Part shown: piece by piece, positions 1 through 5,954 of the stretch | How positions within the stretch are numbered: the first letter of the stretch is position 1 | Layout: each line of letters begins with the position of its first letter | Origin: an uncultured Paracoccaceae bacterium | Lineage (GTDB): Bacteria > Pseudomonadota > Alphaproteobacteria > Rhodobacterales > Rhodobacteraceae | Direction of reading: 5' to 3' | NCBI GenBank assembly: GCA_937900975.1 | Contig: CALCPC010000554.1 | Location: forward strand, 1-7,214 | DNA: 7,214 bases | The notes under the pieces: generated by a model | The model's input: only the letters and a program-made list of their open reading frames with translations | Databases searched by the model: none | Told to the model about the DNA's origin: nothing | Made by a program: the position numbers and the translations under genes

Positions 1-585
1 GACCGCGGCCTCTCGGTTCGTGTCCCCGTCGTCATTCACATCCGATTTTCCAGCCGCCTTGAATTGGCTGGCCAATTTTCCGATTGTCGTGGTCTTGCCC
101 GACCCATTGACCCCAACCACCAGCACCACCTGCGGGCGACTGGGGTAAAGCGGCATGGGCCGCGCCACGGGGTCGAGGATGGCTGCGATCTCTGCCGCAA
201 GCAGCCGTTTGATGTCTGGCACCGACAGCCGGCGGCCAAACCGTCCCTCGGCCATTTGCGCCGCGACCTTCAGGGCCGTATCGACGCCCATGTCCGATTG
301 GATCAGCGCCTCCTCCAGGCTTTCCAGCATCGCGTCGTCAAGAACGCGGGCTTTCTCGCCGCCAGGATTGCGCCCGATCAAGCGGCCGATCAGGCCCGGT
401 GAAGCGGCGGCATCGGCCGTATCGGCGGGCTCCAGCTCTGCCGGCGGTTCCGGTTTTGGATCTGGCGCGGGCTCTGCCACGGTTGGCGCCGCTTCGTCCG
501 CCGCGTCCACCAGAGCTTCGAGATTGTCCTCAAGCTTCGACGAAGATTTGAACAACCGCTCTTTCAGCTTTGAGAAAAACGCCAT
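1..585 (-). CDS. ftsY: FtsY, signal recognition particle receptor (N-terminal 195 residues, cut by window edge)
   Basis: FtsY is the SRP-receptor GTPase. It docks Ffh-ribosome complexes at the inner membrane so that membrane proteins are inserted during translation. The visible part begins MAFFSKLKERLF, a start typical of Rhodobacteraceae FtsY. A short acidic, Pro/Ala-rich A region follows (about residues 20-60). The helical N domain (about 64-145) includes LEEALIQSDMGVDTALK. The G domain opens with the P-loop GVNGSGKTT (158-166) and GKLASQFKAAGK (169-180). The C-terminal part of the G domain lies beyond the left edge. The start at 585 fits the family, and a GGGGA stretch lies 6 nt upstream as a possible ribosome binding site. 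Oddity: where the family has roughly SVVxAAGDTFRAAAV, this sequence reads SDVNDDGDTNREAAV (181-195). Asp, Thr and Arg of DTxR are kept, but the flanking hydrophobic residues are replaced by D, N or E. The gene identity is secure; that stretch is suspect. Confidence 0.96.
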   Translation of the reverse strand, partial: MAFFSKLKERLFKSSSKLEDNLEALVDAADEAAPTVAEPAPDPKPEPPAELEPADTADAAASPGLIGRLIGRNPGGEKARVLDDAMLESLEEALIQSDMGVDTALKVAAQMAEGRFGRRLSVPDIKRLLAAEIAAILDPVARPMPLYPSRPQVVLVVGVNGSGKTTTIGKLASQFKAAGKSDVNDDGDTNREAAV

Positions 586-865
586 GCCCGATCCCCGCTT
601 TACCTGTCCGTGACCTAATGCGCGCGCGAGGAAGTTGCAAAGGGAATGGCGCTGGACGCCTTGCCCACGCTGGGGGTAGAAGGCCAGGACCGCTGGGCCC
701 CGGGCCCAGAACGACCAGGGGCGCTTGCCCCCCAATGACATCAGGCGCTCGCCCCCGAACGACATGGGGCGCTCGCCCCCGAACGACCCGGGGCGTCCTG
801 CCCCTTACGATCCGGGGCCATCCGCCCTGATAACCGGCGCTGAAGGCCGGACTGAAAGCAGTGTG
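586..865. other. Divergent intergenic region between ftsY and the ThiE-like gene
   Basis: These 280 bp separate two divergent start codons, so they should hold both promoters. No strong sigma-70 pair is visible. The best candidate for ftsY, read on the minus strand, is TTGCAA, a 16-nt spacer and TTAGGT near 620-645, which is weak. About half of the region (696-839) is a tandem repeat with a 24-bp period, annotated separately. Long open frames cross this region on both strands, but they arise from the GC-rich repeat and resemble no family I recognise. Confidence 0.6.
696..839. repeat. Six degenerate copies of a 24-bp tandem repeat with hairpin cores
   Basis: Six units start at 696, 720, 744, 768, 792 and 816. 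The clearest unit (744-767) reads GGCGCTCGCCCCC, then GAACGACATGG. The units at 744 and 768 differ only near their 3' ends. The units at 696 and 720 are moderately diverged, and those at 792 and 816 more so. At three unit junctions a 5-bp GGGGC/GCCCC stem can form around a different short loop: GCTT (718-731), GCTC (766-779) and GTCCT (790-804). The period is a multiple of three, so translation gives eight-residue repeats in any frame, which explains the apparent open frames here. The array sits in the divergent promoter region of ftsY and the ThiE-like gene. Its function is unknown; it could be an extragenic repeat, a transcription barrier or a protein-binding array. Confidence 0.8.
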
Positions 866-1522
866 ATGTCCGACGCGCTCCATCCTCAGATTTATCTTGT
901 CACCCCCGACCGGTTTGAGCTTTCGCGGTTCGCCGACCGGCTTGGCGCCGTGCTTGATGCCGCACCGGTGGCGTGCTTGCGTCTGGCGCTTGCGTCCCGC
1001 GATGTGGGCGAGATCGGGCGGGTCGCCGATGCGCTGCGCCCTGTCGCCCACGCCCGCGATGTCGCCCTGGTCATCGCGGATCATCTGCAGCTTGTGCAAC
1101 CGCTTGGCCTTGACGGGGTGCATCTGCCCGATGGCGCGGCCCGGGTGCGGGCGGCGCGCACGCTTTTGGGCGGGGATGCGATTGTGGGGGCCGCGTGCGG
1201 CGTATCGCGTCATGCCGGCCTGACCGCGGGGGAGGCTGGGGCCGACTACATCGCGTTCGGCCCGGTCAGCGCTGCCCCCGAACTTGGCGACGGAGCCGAG
1301 GCGCCCGCGGCACTTTTCGCCTGGTGGTCGGAAATGATCGAGCTTCCGGTGATTGCCGAGGGCGGTCTCACGCTGGCGCGCATCGGTGCGTTGGCCGGCG
1401 TCGTCGATTTTTTCGCGCTCGGCCCGGAAATCTGGGACAGCGCGGACGCCGCTGACACCCTGTCCGCCTTTCACAGCGCCATGTCGGAGGCGCCCACCGA
1501 ACGCGGCGCGGAAACCACGTAG
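866..1522 (+). CDS. Thiamine-phosphate synthase / TenI-family TIM-barrel protein
   Basis: This 218-residue protein has the length and motif order of the ThiE/TenI fold. The first strand is IYLVTPDR (9-16). VIADH (69-73) and GLDGVHLP (81-88) follow, then VGAACGVSRH (107-116), GADYIAFGPV (125-134), PVIAEGG (161-167) and FFALGPEIW (182-190). ThiE joins HMP-pyrophosphate to thiazole phosphate in thiamine synthesis; TenI is the related thiazole tautomerase. The usual ThiE QxRxK signature on strand 2 (pyrophosphate binding) reads CLRLA here (37-41). The Arg is kept, but the Gln and Lys positions are not, so the protein may not be a classical ThiE. No other thi gene is adjacent. I chose ATG 866 because residues upstream come only from the 24-bp repeat. 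An in-frame GTG at 863 is possible, and the ribosome binding site is weak either way. Confidence 0.85.
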   Translation: MSDALHPQIYLVTPDRFELSRFADRLGAVLDAAPVACLRLALASRDVGEIGRVADALRPVAHARDVALVIADHLQLVQPLGLDGVHLPDGAARVRAARTLLGGDAIVGAACGVSRHAGLTAGEAGADYIAFGPVSAAPELGDGAEAPAALFAWWSEMIELPVIAEGGLTLARIGALAGVVDFFALGPEIWDSADAADTLSAFHSAMSEAPTERGAETT

Positions 1523-1559
1523 CGCCAAAATCGGATCCGGCAGCGACCCTGCGATTGCG

Positions 1560-1590
1560 CTCTGCCCGCGCGTGGCGGGCGCGGGCAGAG
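1560..1590 (+). terminator. Perfect 12-bp hairpin after the ThiE-like gene, terminator-like
   Basis: CTCTGCCCGCGC (1560-1571) and GCGCGGGCAGAG (1579-1590) are exact reverse complements around a 7-nt loop, beginning 37 nt after the stop codon. No T-run follows on the plus strand, so this is not a textbook intrinsic terminator. It could halt transcription, protect the 3' end of the mRNA, or be an extragenic palindrome. Confidence 0.55.
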
Positions 1591-2320
1591 TGCGCAGGTT
1601 TGAAAGATGGGGGAGGAGCATGTCTTGGCTCTGTAGAGGGCACAGGATTTGGCCCGCCGACCGCGCGTTTGATGCCCCTTTGGACGCGCCGAGCTTCGTC
1701 TGATGGGGGCGCGGGGCTTGGCCTTTCGGGCACTTGCCGAGACCTGCGCGGAGGCGCCGTTATCGGCCAAAGGCACGTGCGGGGCCATGTGCTGGCCAGG
1801 CGGCTTTTGAACCTCGCCTCTCGCGTTTCGTGAAAGACCTGGAGCATCGAACATCTCATAACGCGTTGAAATCTTTGATGTCAGGCAGCGCTGTGGGGTT
1901 CAGGGTTTTCACGATAGGCATTTGTTCGCTTGGTCGTCCGTGAAGGCCTGGCTGCCGCGCGGATGGCGTGCGTCTTCTCGCGCGCGACCGGCCACACTCC
2001 GCCGCCGGGTCAGCGCACCGATGAGAACCGAAGCCCCGGTGCACCACGCGCCCAGTCCGGGGGCGCCTGAGGCCAGGCTGACAGAAGCCACTGGCGCCCA
2101 GCGCAGCAATGCTTGGGCCTTCGGTCACCCCTCACTGCGGCCTTCTCTGTGCTCTTCATTGCGCGAGATCCACCGCGCGCACCAACGCTTCGTCCGTGCC
2201 AAGCCTGCGGTAGGGCGCCACCCAGACCGCCCGCAGCATCACCAACCACGCCCATAGCCGCGGGGCCTACATCGCCCATACGCCCCACGCTGCCAGCCTC
2301 AATCCCCCAGCAAGGCCCGC
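1591..2320. other. Long region without a supportable gene
   Basis: No open frame here looks like a known protein, and the overlapping frames on both strands look like GC-rich shadows. Three small candidates are too weak to call as genes. A 27-codon plus-strand ORF (1620-1703) has GGGAGG only 3 nt before its ATG. A TTG-started minus-strand ORF (1909-2109) encodes a hydrophobic, Gly/Ala-rich stretch followed by a basic tail. A short Trp-rich minus-strand ORF (2156-2266) lies just downstream of the acyltransferase. The segment from about 1840 to 1930 looks AT-richer than its surroundings. I see no tRNA-like fold. Confidence 0.5.
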
Positions 2321-3250
2321 CTAAACCTCTCTTGCGAGGCCCGCCTCGACGCCCGCGCGCACGCGATCTTCGCAGGCGCGCGCCAACGCCTTCCGCCCAT
2401 CGAAATCGGCCGGGCTTAGCGGCGGGTGGAACACGACCTCCACTGCGCCACCCCAAGACAGTGTAAACACGGACCAAAGATGCCCGCCGAGCGCCATCGC
2501 GCCCCACCATCCAAAGAAGCTGTGCGGCAAGGTGGGCGGCGCGCGGTAGATGATGCTGACCGGCTGAACCAGCGCAGAAGAGTGCCGTTCGGGCCCATAA
2601 AAGACGCCGAACAGCGAGGATTTGAAGGGCAGGACGCGCCGGCTGTCCGTGCTCGTCCCCTCAGGGAACAGGCAGATCCGGGCGCCCGCCGATAGCCGCG
2701 CGCGCAAAAGCGCGGTGTTGGCAGGCGTCGCGTTGCGGCTGCGGTCGATGTAAACGGGGTCGATCTGACGCGAGAGACGGCCGACGACCGGCCAGTCGCG
2801 CACCTCGCGCTTGGAGACAAAATGGACCGGCGCCGCCGCGAGCAGGGTGAATATGTCGATCCATCCGGCATGGTTGGCGACCAGGGCGCCCGCCTCGGGC
2901 ATAACCGCGCCGCGTCGGGTCAGGCGCAGACCGCAAAGCGCCAGGTTCAGGCGCGCCCAGGCCCGCGCCACGGCCATGCCCGCCCGTGGGCTTGCGCGGT
3001 TTGCCAGAAGATGCACGGGCGTCAGCGCGTAGGTCATCAAGACAAGAACCAGCGCCCGGACCGCACCGGCAAGGCGTTGCCAAATCGCGGGTCGGGGCAG
3101 ATCCGGCGGCACTGCGCCAACCCATGTTACACCCGCCGCACCCTCTGCCCCGGTGCGTGTCCCGGCGCTGTCCGGCAGCCCGGCTTGCGCGCGCGCATCC
3201 GGTCTTGGCGGCGGGGCAGCGGGGCGAGGGTGGTTTTGGTCCGTTGCCAT
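2321..3250 (-). CDS. olsA: 1-acyl-glycerol-phosphate-type acyltransferase, OlsA-like (lyso-ornithine lipid O-acyltransferase)
   Basis: The 309-residue protein has all four PlsC-family motifs: NHAGWID (126-132, the catalytic HX4D His127/Asp132), VYIDRSR (166-172), FPEGTS (195-200) and VQPVSI (228-233). A hydrophobic segment at about 61-82 (LAGAVRALVLVLMTYALTPV) should anchor it in the inner membrane. OlsA transfers an acyl chain to the hydroxyl of lyso-ornithine lipid, completing ornithine lipid. I prefer OlsA over general PlsC because olsB lies upstream on the same strand. The Pro/Ala-rich N-terminus (about 1-50) is longer than in many relatives and probably disordered. A GTG at 3262 would add four residues; ATG 3250 is preferred because AGGGG lies just upstream. 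The 663-bp gap to olsB is unusual for this pair. If it is not OlsA, it would be a PlsC paralogue making phosphatidic acid. Confidence 0.85.
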   Translation of the reverse strand: MATDQNHPRPAAPPPRPDARAQAGLPDSAGTRTGAEGAAGVTWVGAVPPDLPRPAIWQRLAGAVRALVLVLMTYALTPVHLLANRASPRAGMAVARAWARLNLALCGLRLTRRGAVMPEAGALVANHAGWIDIFTLLAAAPVHFVSKREVRDWPVVGRLSRQIDPVYIDRSRNATPANTALLRARLSAGARICLFPEGTSTDSRRVLPFKSSLFGVFYGPERHSSALVQPVSIIYRAPPTLPHSFFGWWGAMALGGHLWSVFTLSWGGAVEVVFHPPLSPADFDGRKALARACEDRVRAGVEAGLAREV

Positions 3251-3913
3251 CGCCCCTAGCACGCCTCAAAGGCCGGGAGACCTGCGCGCCATAGGCGCAA
3301 CGACGCTGTTGCGCCGTCCGCGCCACGCACTGCGGCGAAGCCGGGCGCGCGCGCGGCGGCCAGACCGACCGTCCAGGGCGGCGTTGGGGGCGGCGGTGCG
3401 CGCTCACCGACCCTATGCGCCGCCTCCGCAGGCGCCGTCGCAATCGCACACGCGCCGGCATCGACCGCGCCACCGCAAAACTGGACTGGCGCCTTGGATG
3501 CAGAAGCGTGTTGTGCGCCCGCCGGGCGCTGCAGCGCCGAACGGCGTTGACCGACCGCCTGCGCGATCCCGCCCCGGCCCCGAGCGGTCGCACGCAAAGA
3601 CCACGCGGGCAAGCGCGACAGCGCGGCATTGGGATCGCCACACCGCCGCACCGATGGCCAGACTGACGTCTGGGGCACAACGCGCGACCGACGGTCCCAG
3701 ATGCGCCGGCGAAAAGCGCGCCCCGCCTGCCGCGCAGCGCAATGCTCCTTGGCGGACAAAGCCGCTGCGTGCAGGGGCTTGCGGGCGCTGTCTTGCCGCG
3801 CAATCGTTGGGCCCAGTGCGCACGCCGCTCTCAAACGCCCACCGCGCCTGGCTTGCGCCGCACGTCCTGTCCCGTTCTCAAGCCCGCGCTGCCGCGGCCC
3901 CGTCGGCCGAGCG
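3251..3913. other. Very GC-rich gap between olsB and olsA, no convincing gene
   Basis: This 663-bp stretch separates two genes that are usually tightly linked. On the minus strand an open frame of 222 codons (3256-3924) runs from inside the end of olsB almost to the olsA start. Its product is Ala/Arg/Gly/Pro-rich with no motif I recognise, and its third codon positions look less GC-biased than in the flanking genes. Overlapping long open frames also occur in other frames, as expected in GC-rich non-coding DNA. A perfect 14-bp palindrome, GGCGCTGCAGCGCC, lies at 3525-3538. I see no clear promoter for olsA here. Confidence 0.5.
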
Positions 3914-4726
3914 CTAACCGGCATTGCGGGTGTAGTAGCTTTTGTACCGGCTGACCATGCGCGCGGTGTCCATCAAAAGACAGACGTCGATGGTGTTGAA
4001 ATCATGGTCGACATAAGCCCCCTGCCCGACAAAACCGCCAAGCCGCAGATACGCTTTGATCAAGCTTGGGATTTGGGCCAGCGCCGCGCGACGGTCGATC
4101 GCGGCCAGGGGCATCCGATCCATCTCCAGCGCATGATCGGCGTGCGCCACGACCCGCAGATCGGGCGGCGCGAGGTGCTGGTGGTGCAGATAGCTCAGCG
4201 CCGCGGACACCGGCGCGGGGTCGGTGCCGTGAAAAGAGGCGACGCCGAAGAGGATCTCGATCTCACGGCTGAGGACATATTCGGCAAGCCCGTTCCACAA
4301 AAGGTGCATCGCAACGCCGCCGCGCTGGTCCGGCGCGACGCAAGACCGTCCAAGCTCCACCGCCTTGCGGCCCGAGGCCAAGATCGGCTGCAGATCGTAT
4401 TCCGCCGCGCCGTAAAATCCACCGGCCGCCCGGGCGCGCGCATCCGTCAGCAGCCGGTAGGCGCCCACAACCCGGTCCAGCGGGTCGGCGACCGTTTGGT
4501 CGATCAGCAATAGATGGTCGAAAATGGGATCGAACCGGTCGCATTCCAAACGGGCGCGGTGATCGGCCTCGGTCGCCGTTGCCCCCATTTCCTCGACAAA
4601 AACCCGATAGCGCAGGCGCTGCGCCGCGCGCACATCCAAGGAGGAGCGCGCCAGCCGCACTTCGTACCGCTTTCGGTCGAGCGCAGGCGCGGGGTCGATG
4701 GCTATTGCGAGATCACGCTGTTCCAT
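3914..4726 (-). CDS. olsB: L-ornithine N-alpha-acyltransferase OlsB
   Basis: OlsB performs the first step of ornithine lipid synthesis: it transfers a 3-hydroxyacyl chain from acyl carrier protein to the alpha-amino group of ornithine, giving lyso-ornithine lipid. The 270-residue length is normal for the family. Recognisable parts are YEVRLARS at the N-terminus (21-28), LRYRVFVEEMGA (38-49), RVVGAYRLL (85-93), ELGRSCV (124-130), and the C-terminal block GGFVGQGAYVD (230-240), HDFNTIDVCLLMDT (241-254). These are the GNAT-like hydroxyacyl-transferase signatures of OlsB. ATG 4726 is chosen because the conserved sequence begins close to it; the frame stays open further upstream, but that part would overlap the DUF3553 gene. 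The ribosome binding site is weak. A CtrA-type site lies 84 bp and an inverted repeat 37 bp upstream of the start codon. olsA follows on the same strand after a long gap. Confidence 0.93.
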   Translation of the reverse strand: MEQRDLAIAIDPAPALDRKRYEVRLARSSLDVRAAQRLRYRVFVEEMGATATEADHRARLECDRFDPIFDHLLLIDQTVADPLDRVVGAYRLLTDARARAAGGFYGAAEYDLQPILASGRKAVELGRSCVAPDQRGGVAMHLLWNGLAEYVLSREIEILFGVASFHGTDPAPVSAALSYLHHQHLAPPDLRVVAHADHALEMDRMPLAAIDRRAALAQIPSLIKAYLRLGGFVGQGAYVDHDFNTIDVCLLMDTARMVSRYKSYYTRNAG

Positions 4727-4762
4727 GCTGTGCGAGATAGGAAGTTTCCGGCAAAAGAGCAA

Positions 4763-4789
4763 CAATTGCGGGGATTTCAGGCGCAATTG
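4763..4789. promoter_or_regulatory. 8-bp inverted repeat upstream of olsB, possible operator
   Basis: CAATTGCG (4763-4770) and CGCAATTG (4782-4789) are perfect inverted copies around an 11-bp spacer. Arm centres are 19 bp apart, close to two helical turns, which suits a dimeric regulator on one face of DNA. It lies 37 bp from the olsB start codon. It could instead be a stem in the olsB leader RNA. The bound factor cannot be named from sequence. Confidence 0.4.
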
Positions 4790-4806
4790 CAGATTTGGAC
4801 CGGGCT

Positions 4807-4827
4807 GCGTTAACCTCTCATTAACGC
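4807..4827. promoter_or_regulatory. CtrA-type binding site (TTAA-N7-TTAAC) upstream of olsB
   Basis: TTAACCTCTCATTAAC at 4810-4825 matches the full CtrA consensus TTAA-N7-TTAAC. Because it sits in a perfect 7-bp inverted repeat (GCGTTAA/TTAACGC, 4807-4827), the consensus can be read on both strands. It lies 84 bp upstream of the olsB start and 11 bp beyond the DUF3553 stop codon, so olsB is the only plausible target immediately downstream. CtrA is the response regulator at the end of the relay that runs through ChpT, encoded nearby. The match is seen directly; binding is inferred. Confidence 0.6.
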
Positions 4828-4838
4828 CACCGGGCTCC

Positions 4839-5030
4839 TTATGATCGCGCTCCGGTCCCGCGGGGGATAACAATTTCAAGGTCAGCTTCCTGCCCGATGA
4901 TGACGATCTTGCCAACATTTTCAAAGTTGACCGTGATGCGGTCACCGATCACAGATTGGATCTGGCCAAGGCCCCAGTCGGAATGCTCTGCATGTCTGAC
5001 AAGGGTTCCGGGTTCGAGAAAGGACGGCAT
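4839..5030 (-). CDS. DUF3553 small protein
   Basis: This 63-residue protein resembles the DUF3553 family, small proteins of unknown function common in alphaproteobacteria. The family core is visible as FLEPGTLVRH (4-13), DWGLGQIQS (18-26) and GDRITVNFENVGKIVI (29-44). The pattern of short beta-strands with DWG-LGQ recalls small SH3-like or CarD/UvrD-tail-like barrel domains, but that is only a resemblance. It is charged and soluble with no signal peptide or membrane segment. ATG 5030 has GGAGGG 11 nt upstream, a somewhat long spacing. It is divergent from chpT with only 36 bp between start codons, and olsB follows on the same strand after 112 bp. Confidence 0.85.
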   Translation of the reverse strand: MPSFLEPGTLVRHAEHSDWGLGQIQSVIGDRITVNFENVGKIVIIGQEADLEIVIPRGTGARS

Positions 5031-5051
5031 GGGCTATCTGGCCCTCCGGGT

Positions 5052-5057
5052 AAGGAG
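5052..5057 (+). promoter_or_regulatory. Ribosome binding site of chpT
   Basis: AAGGAG is a near-perfect Shine-Dalgarno sequence. It is followed by two in-frame ATG codons at 5061 and 5067; the 9-nt spacing favours the second. Confidence 0.7.
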
Positions 5058-5066
5058 CGAATGACA

Positions 5067-5675
5067 ATGACGCCGCATGATCTTTCCGCTTTGGTCAGCT
5101 CACGCATTTGCCACGATCTGATAAGCCCCATCGGCGCGATCAGCAACGGCGTGGAGCTCATGCTTGATATGAGCAACAAAACCTCGCCAGAGCTTGGGCT
5201 GATCGGCGACAGCGTCAATTCGGCCAGTGCCAAGCTGCGCTATTTTCGCATCGCGTTCGGCGCGACGCCGCCCGGCTCTCGCATCCAAATGTCGGAGATG
5301 CGGATCGCGACGGAGGCGATGTTCACGGGCCGCACGAAACTCACCTTCGCAGAAGCGCCCGAGGACGCGCCGCGCCCCATCGCGAAACTGCTGTTGCTTG
5401 CGCTGCTCTGTCTCGAAAAATCCTTGCCGATGGGAGGCAATATTTCGGTCTCTCTGCGCGAAACGGCGTTTGAGGTTGTCGCCAAAGCCGACCGGATCAA
5501 ATCCTTGGCCGCCCAATGGGGCGTCTTGGACGGCAACGTGCCGGAGGATCCACCGCTTGCCTCCGACGTGCAGTTTTTCCTGCTCGCCGACACGCTGGTC
5601 GGCGCCGGCGCCACGTTCCAGCGCCGTTTTGAAAGCAACAGCGCCGAAATCGACGTGGCGCTGCTGATGCCGTAA
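5067..5675 (+). CDS. chpT: ChpT, histidine phosphotransferase of the CckA-ChpT-CtrA relay
   Basis: ChpT takes phosphate from the hybrid kinase CckA and passes it to CtrA (and CpdR), linking a membrane sensor to cell-cycle, motility or gene-transfer-agent control depending on species. The 202-residue protein opens with the H-box SSRICHDLISPIGAISNGVE (11-30); His16 is the expected phosphorylation site. LGLIGDSVNSASAKLRYFRIAFG (43-65) completes the helical dimerisation hairpin. The rest (about 85-202) matches the degenerate ATPase-like domain, with ARP-type AEAPEDAPRPIAKLLLLALL (96-115), and shows no N, G1 or G2 ATP-binding boxes, as expected for ChpT. AAGGAG at 5052-5057 lies 9 nt before ATG 5067 and only 3 nt before the in-frame ATG 5061, so 5067 is preferred; the difference is two residues. 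Confidence 0.92.
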   Translation: MTPHDLSALVSSRICHDLISPIGAISNGVELMLDMSNKTSPELGLIGDSVNSASAKLRYFRIAFGATPPGSRIQMSEMRIATEAMFTGRTKLTFAEAPEDAPRPIAKLLLLALLCLEKSLPMGGNISVSLRETAFEVVAKADRIKSLAAQWGVLDGNVPEDPPLASDVQFFLLADTLVGAGATFQRRFESNSAEIDVALLMP

Positions 5676-5683
5676 AGGGTCGG

Positions 5684-5704
5684 CGCGACCATCGGCTGGT
5701 CGCG
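5684..5704 (+). terminator. Perfect 8-bp hairpin just after chpT, terminator-like
   Basis: CGCGACCA (5684-5691) and TGGTCGCG (5697-5704) pair perfectly around the 5-nt loop TCGGC, starting 9 nt after the chpT stop. No T-run follows directly. Position and stability suggest a role at the 3' end of the chpT transcript; a strict intrinsic terminator is not shown. Confidence 0.5.
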
Positions 5705-5954
5705 ACGGGCTCTGGCAGCTTTTGCCGAGCGCGACGACCGCGACCGTACCGCCCGGCCTTGAGTGTCCGAAGCGGCATGACGCTTCTCGGCAGCGCCTGG
5801 ATTTGGGGTTGAGCGTCCAAGACCTTGGCCACCGCCCGGCACCAGGGTTTCGGGTCAAACGCCCGGGCCGCACAGCATGACGCCGCACATACCGCACGCA
5901 AAACGGTGCAGCGCTTACACCGCGCGCCCCCGAACCCCCAAGCAAGGTGGCCTG

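Noticed and set aside
530..1621. Minus-strand open frame of 363 codons
   Set aside because: It is antisense to the ThiE-like gene and crosses the 24-bp repeat; the product has no family features and is low-complexity.
1620..1703. 27-codon plus-strand ORF preceded by GGGAGG
   Set aside because: The spacing to the ATG is only 3 nt, the peptide matches nothing I recognise, and it follows a strong hairpin.
2661..3803. Minus-strand open frame of 380 codons
   Set aside because: It overlaps olsA in another frame and its Arg/Pro/Ala-rich product looks like a GC-rich shadow.
3629..4513. Plus-strand open frame of 294 codons
   Set aside because: It is antisense to olsB, whose family motifs are clear on the minus strand.
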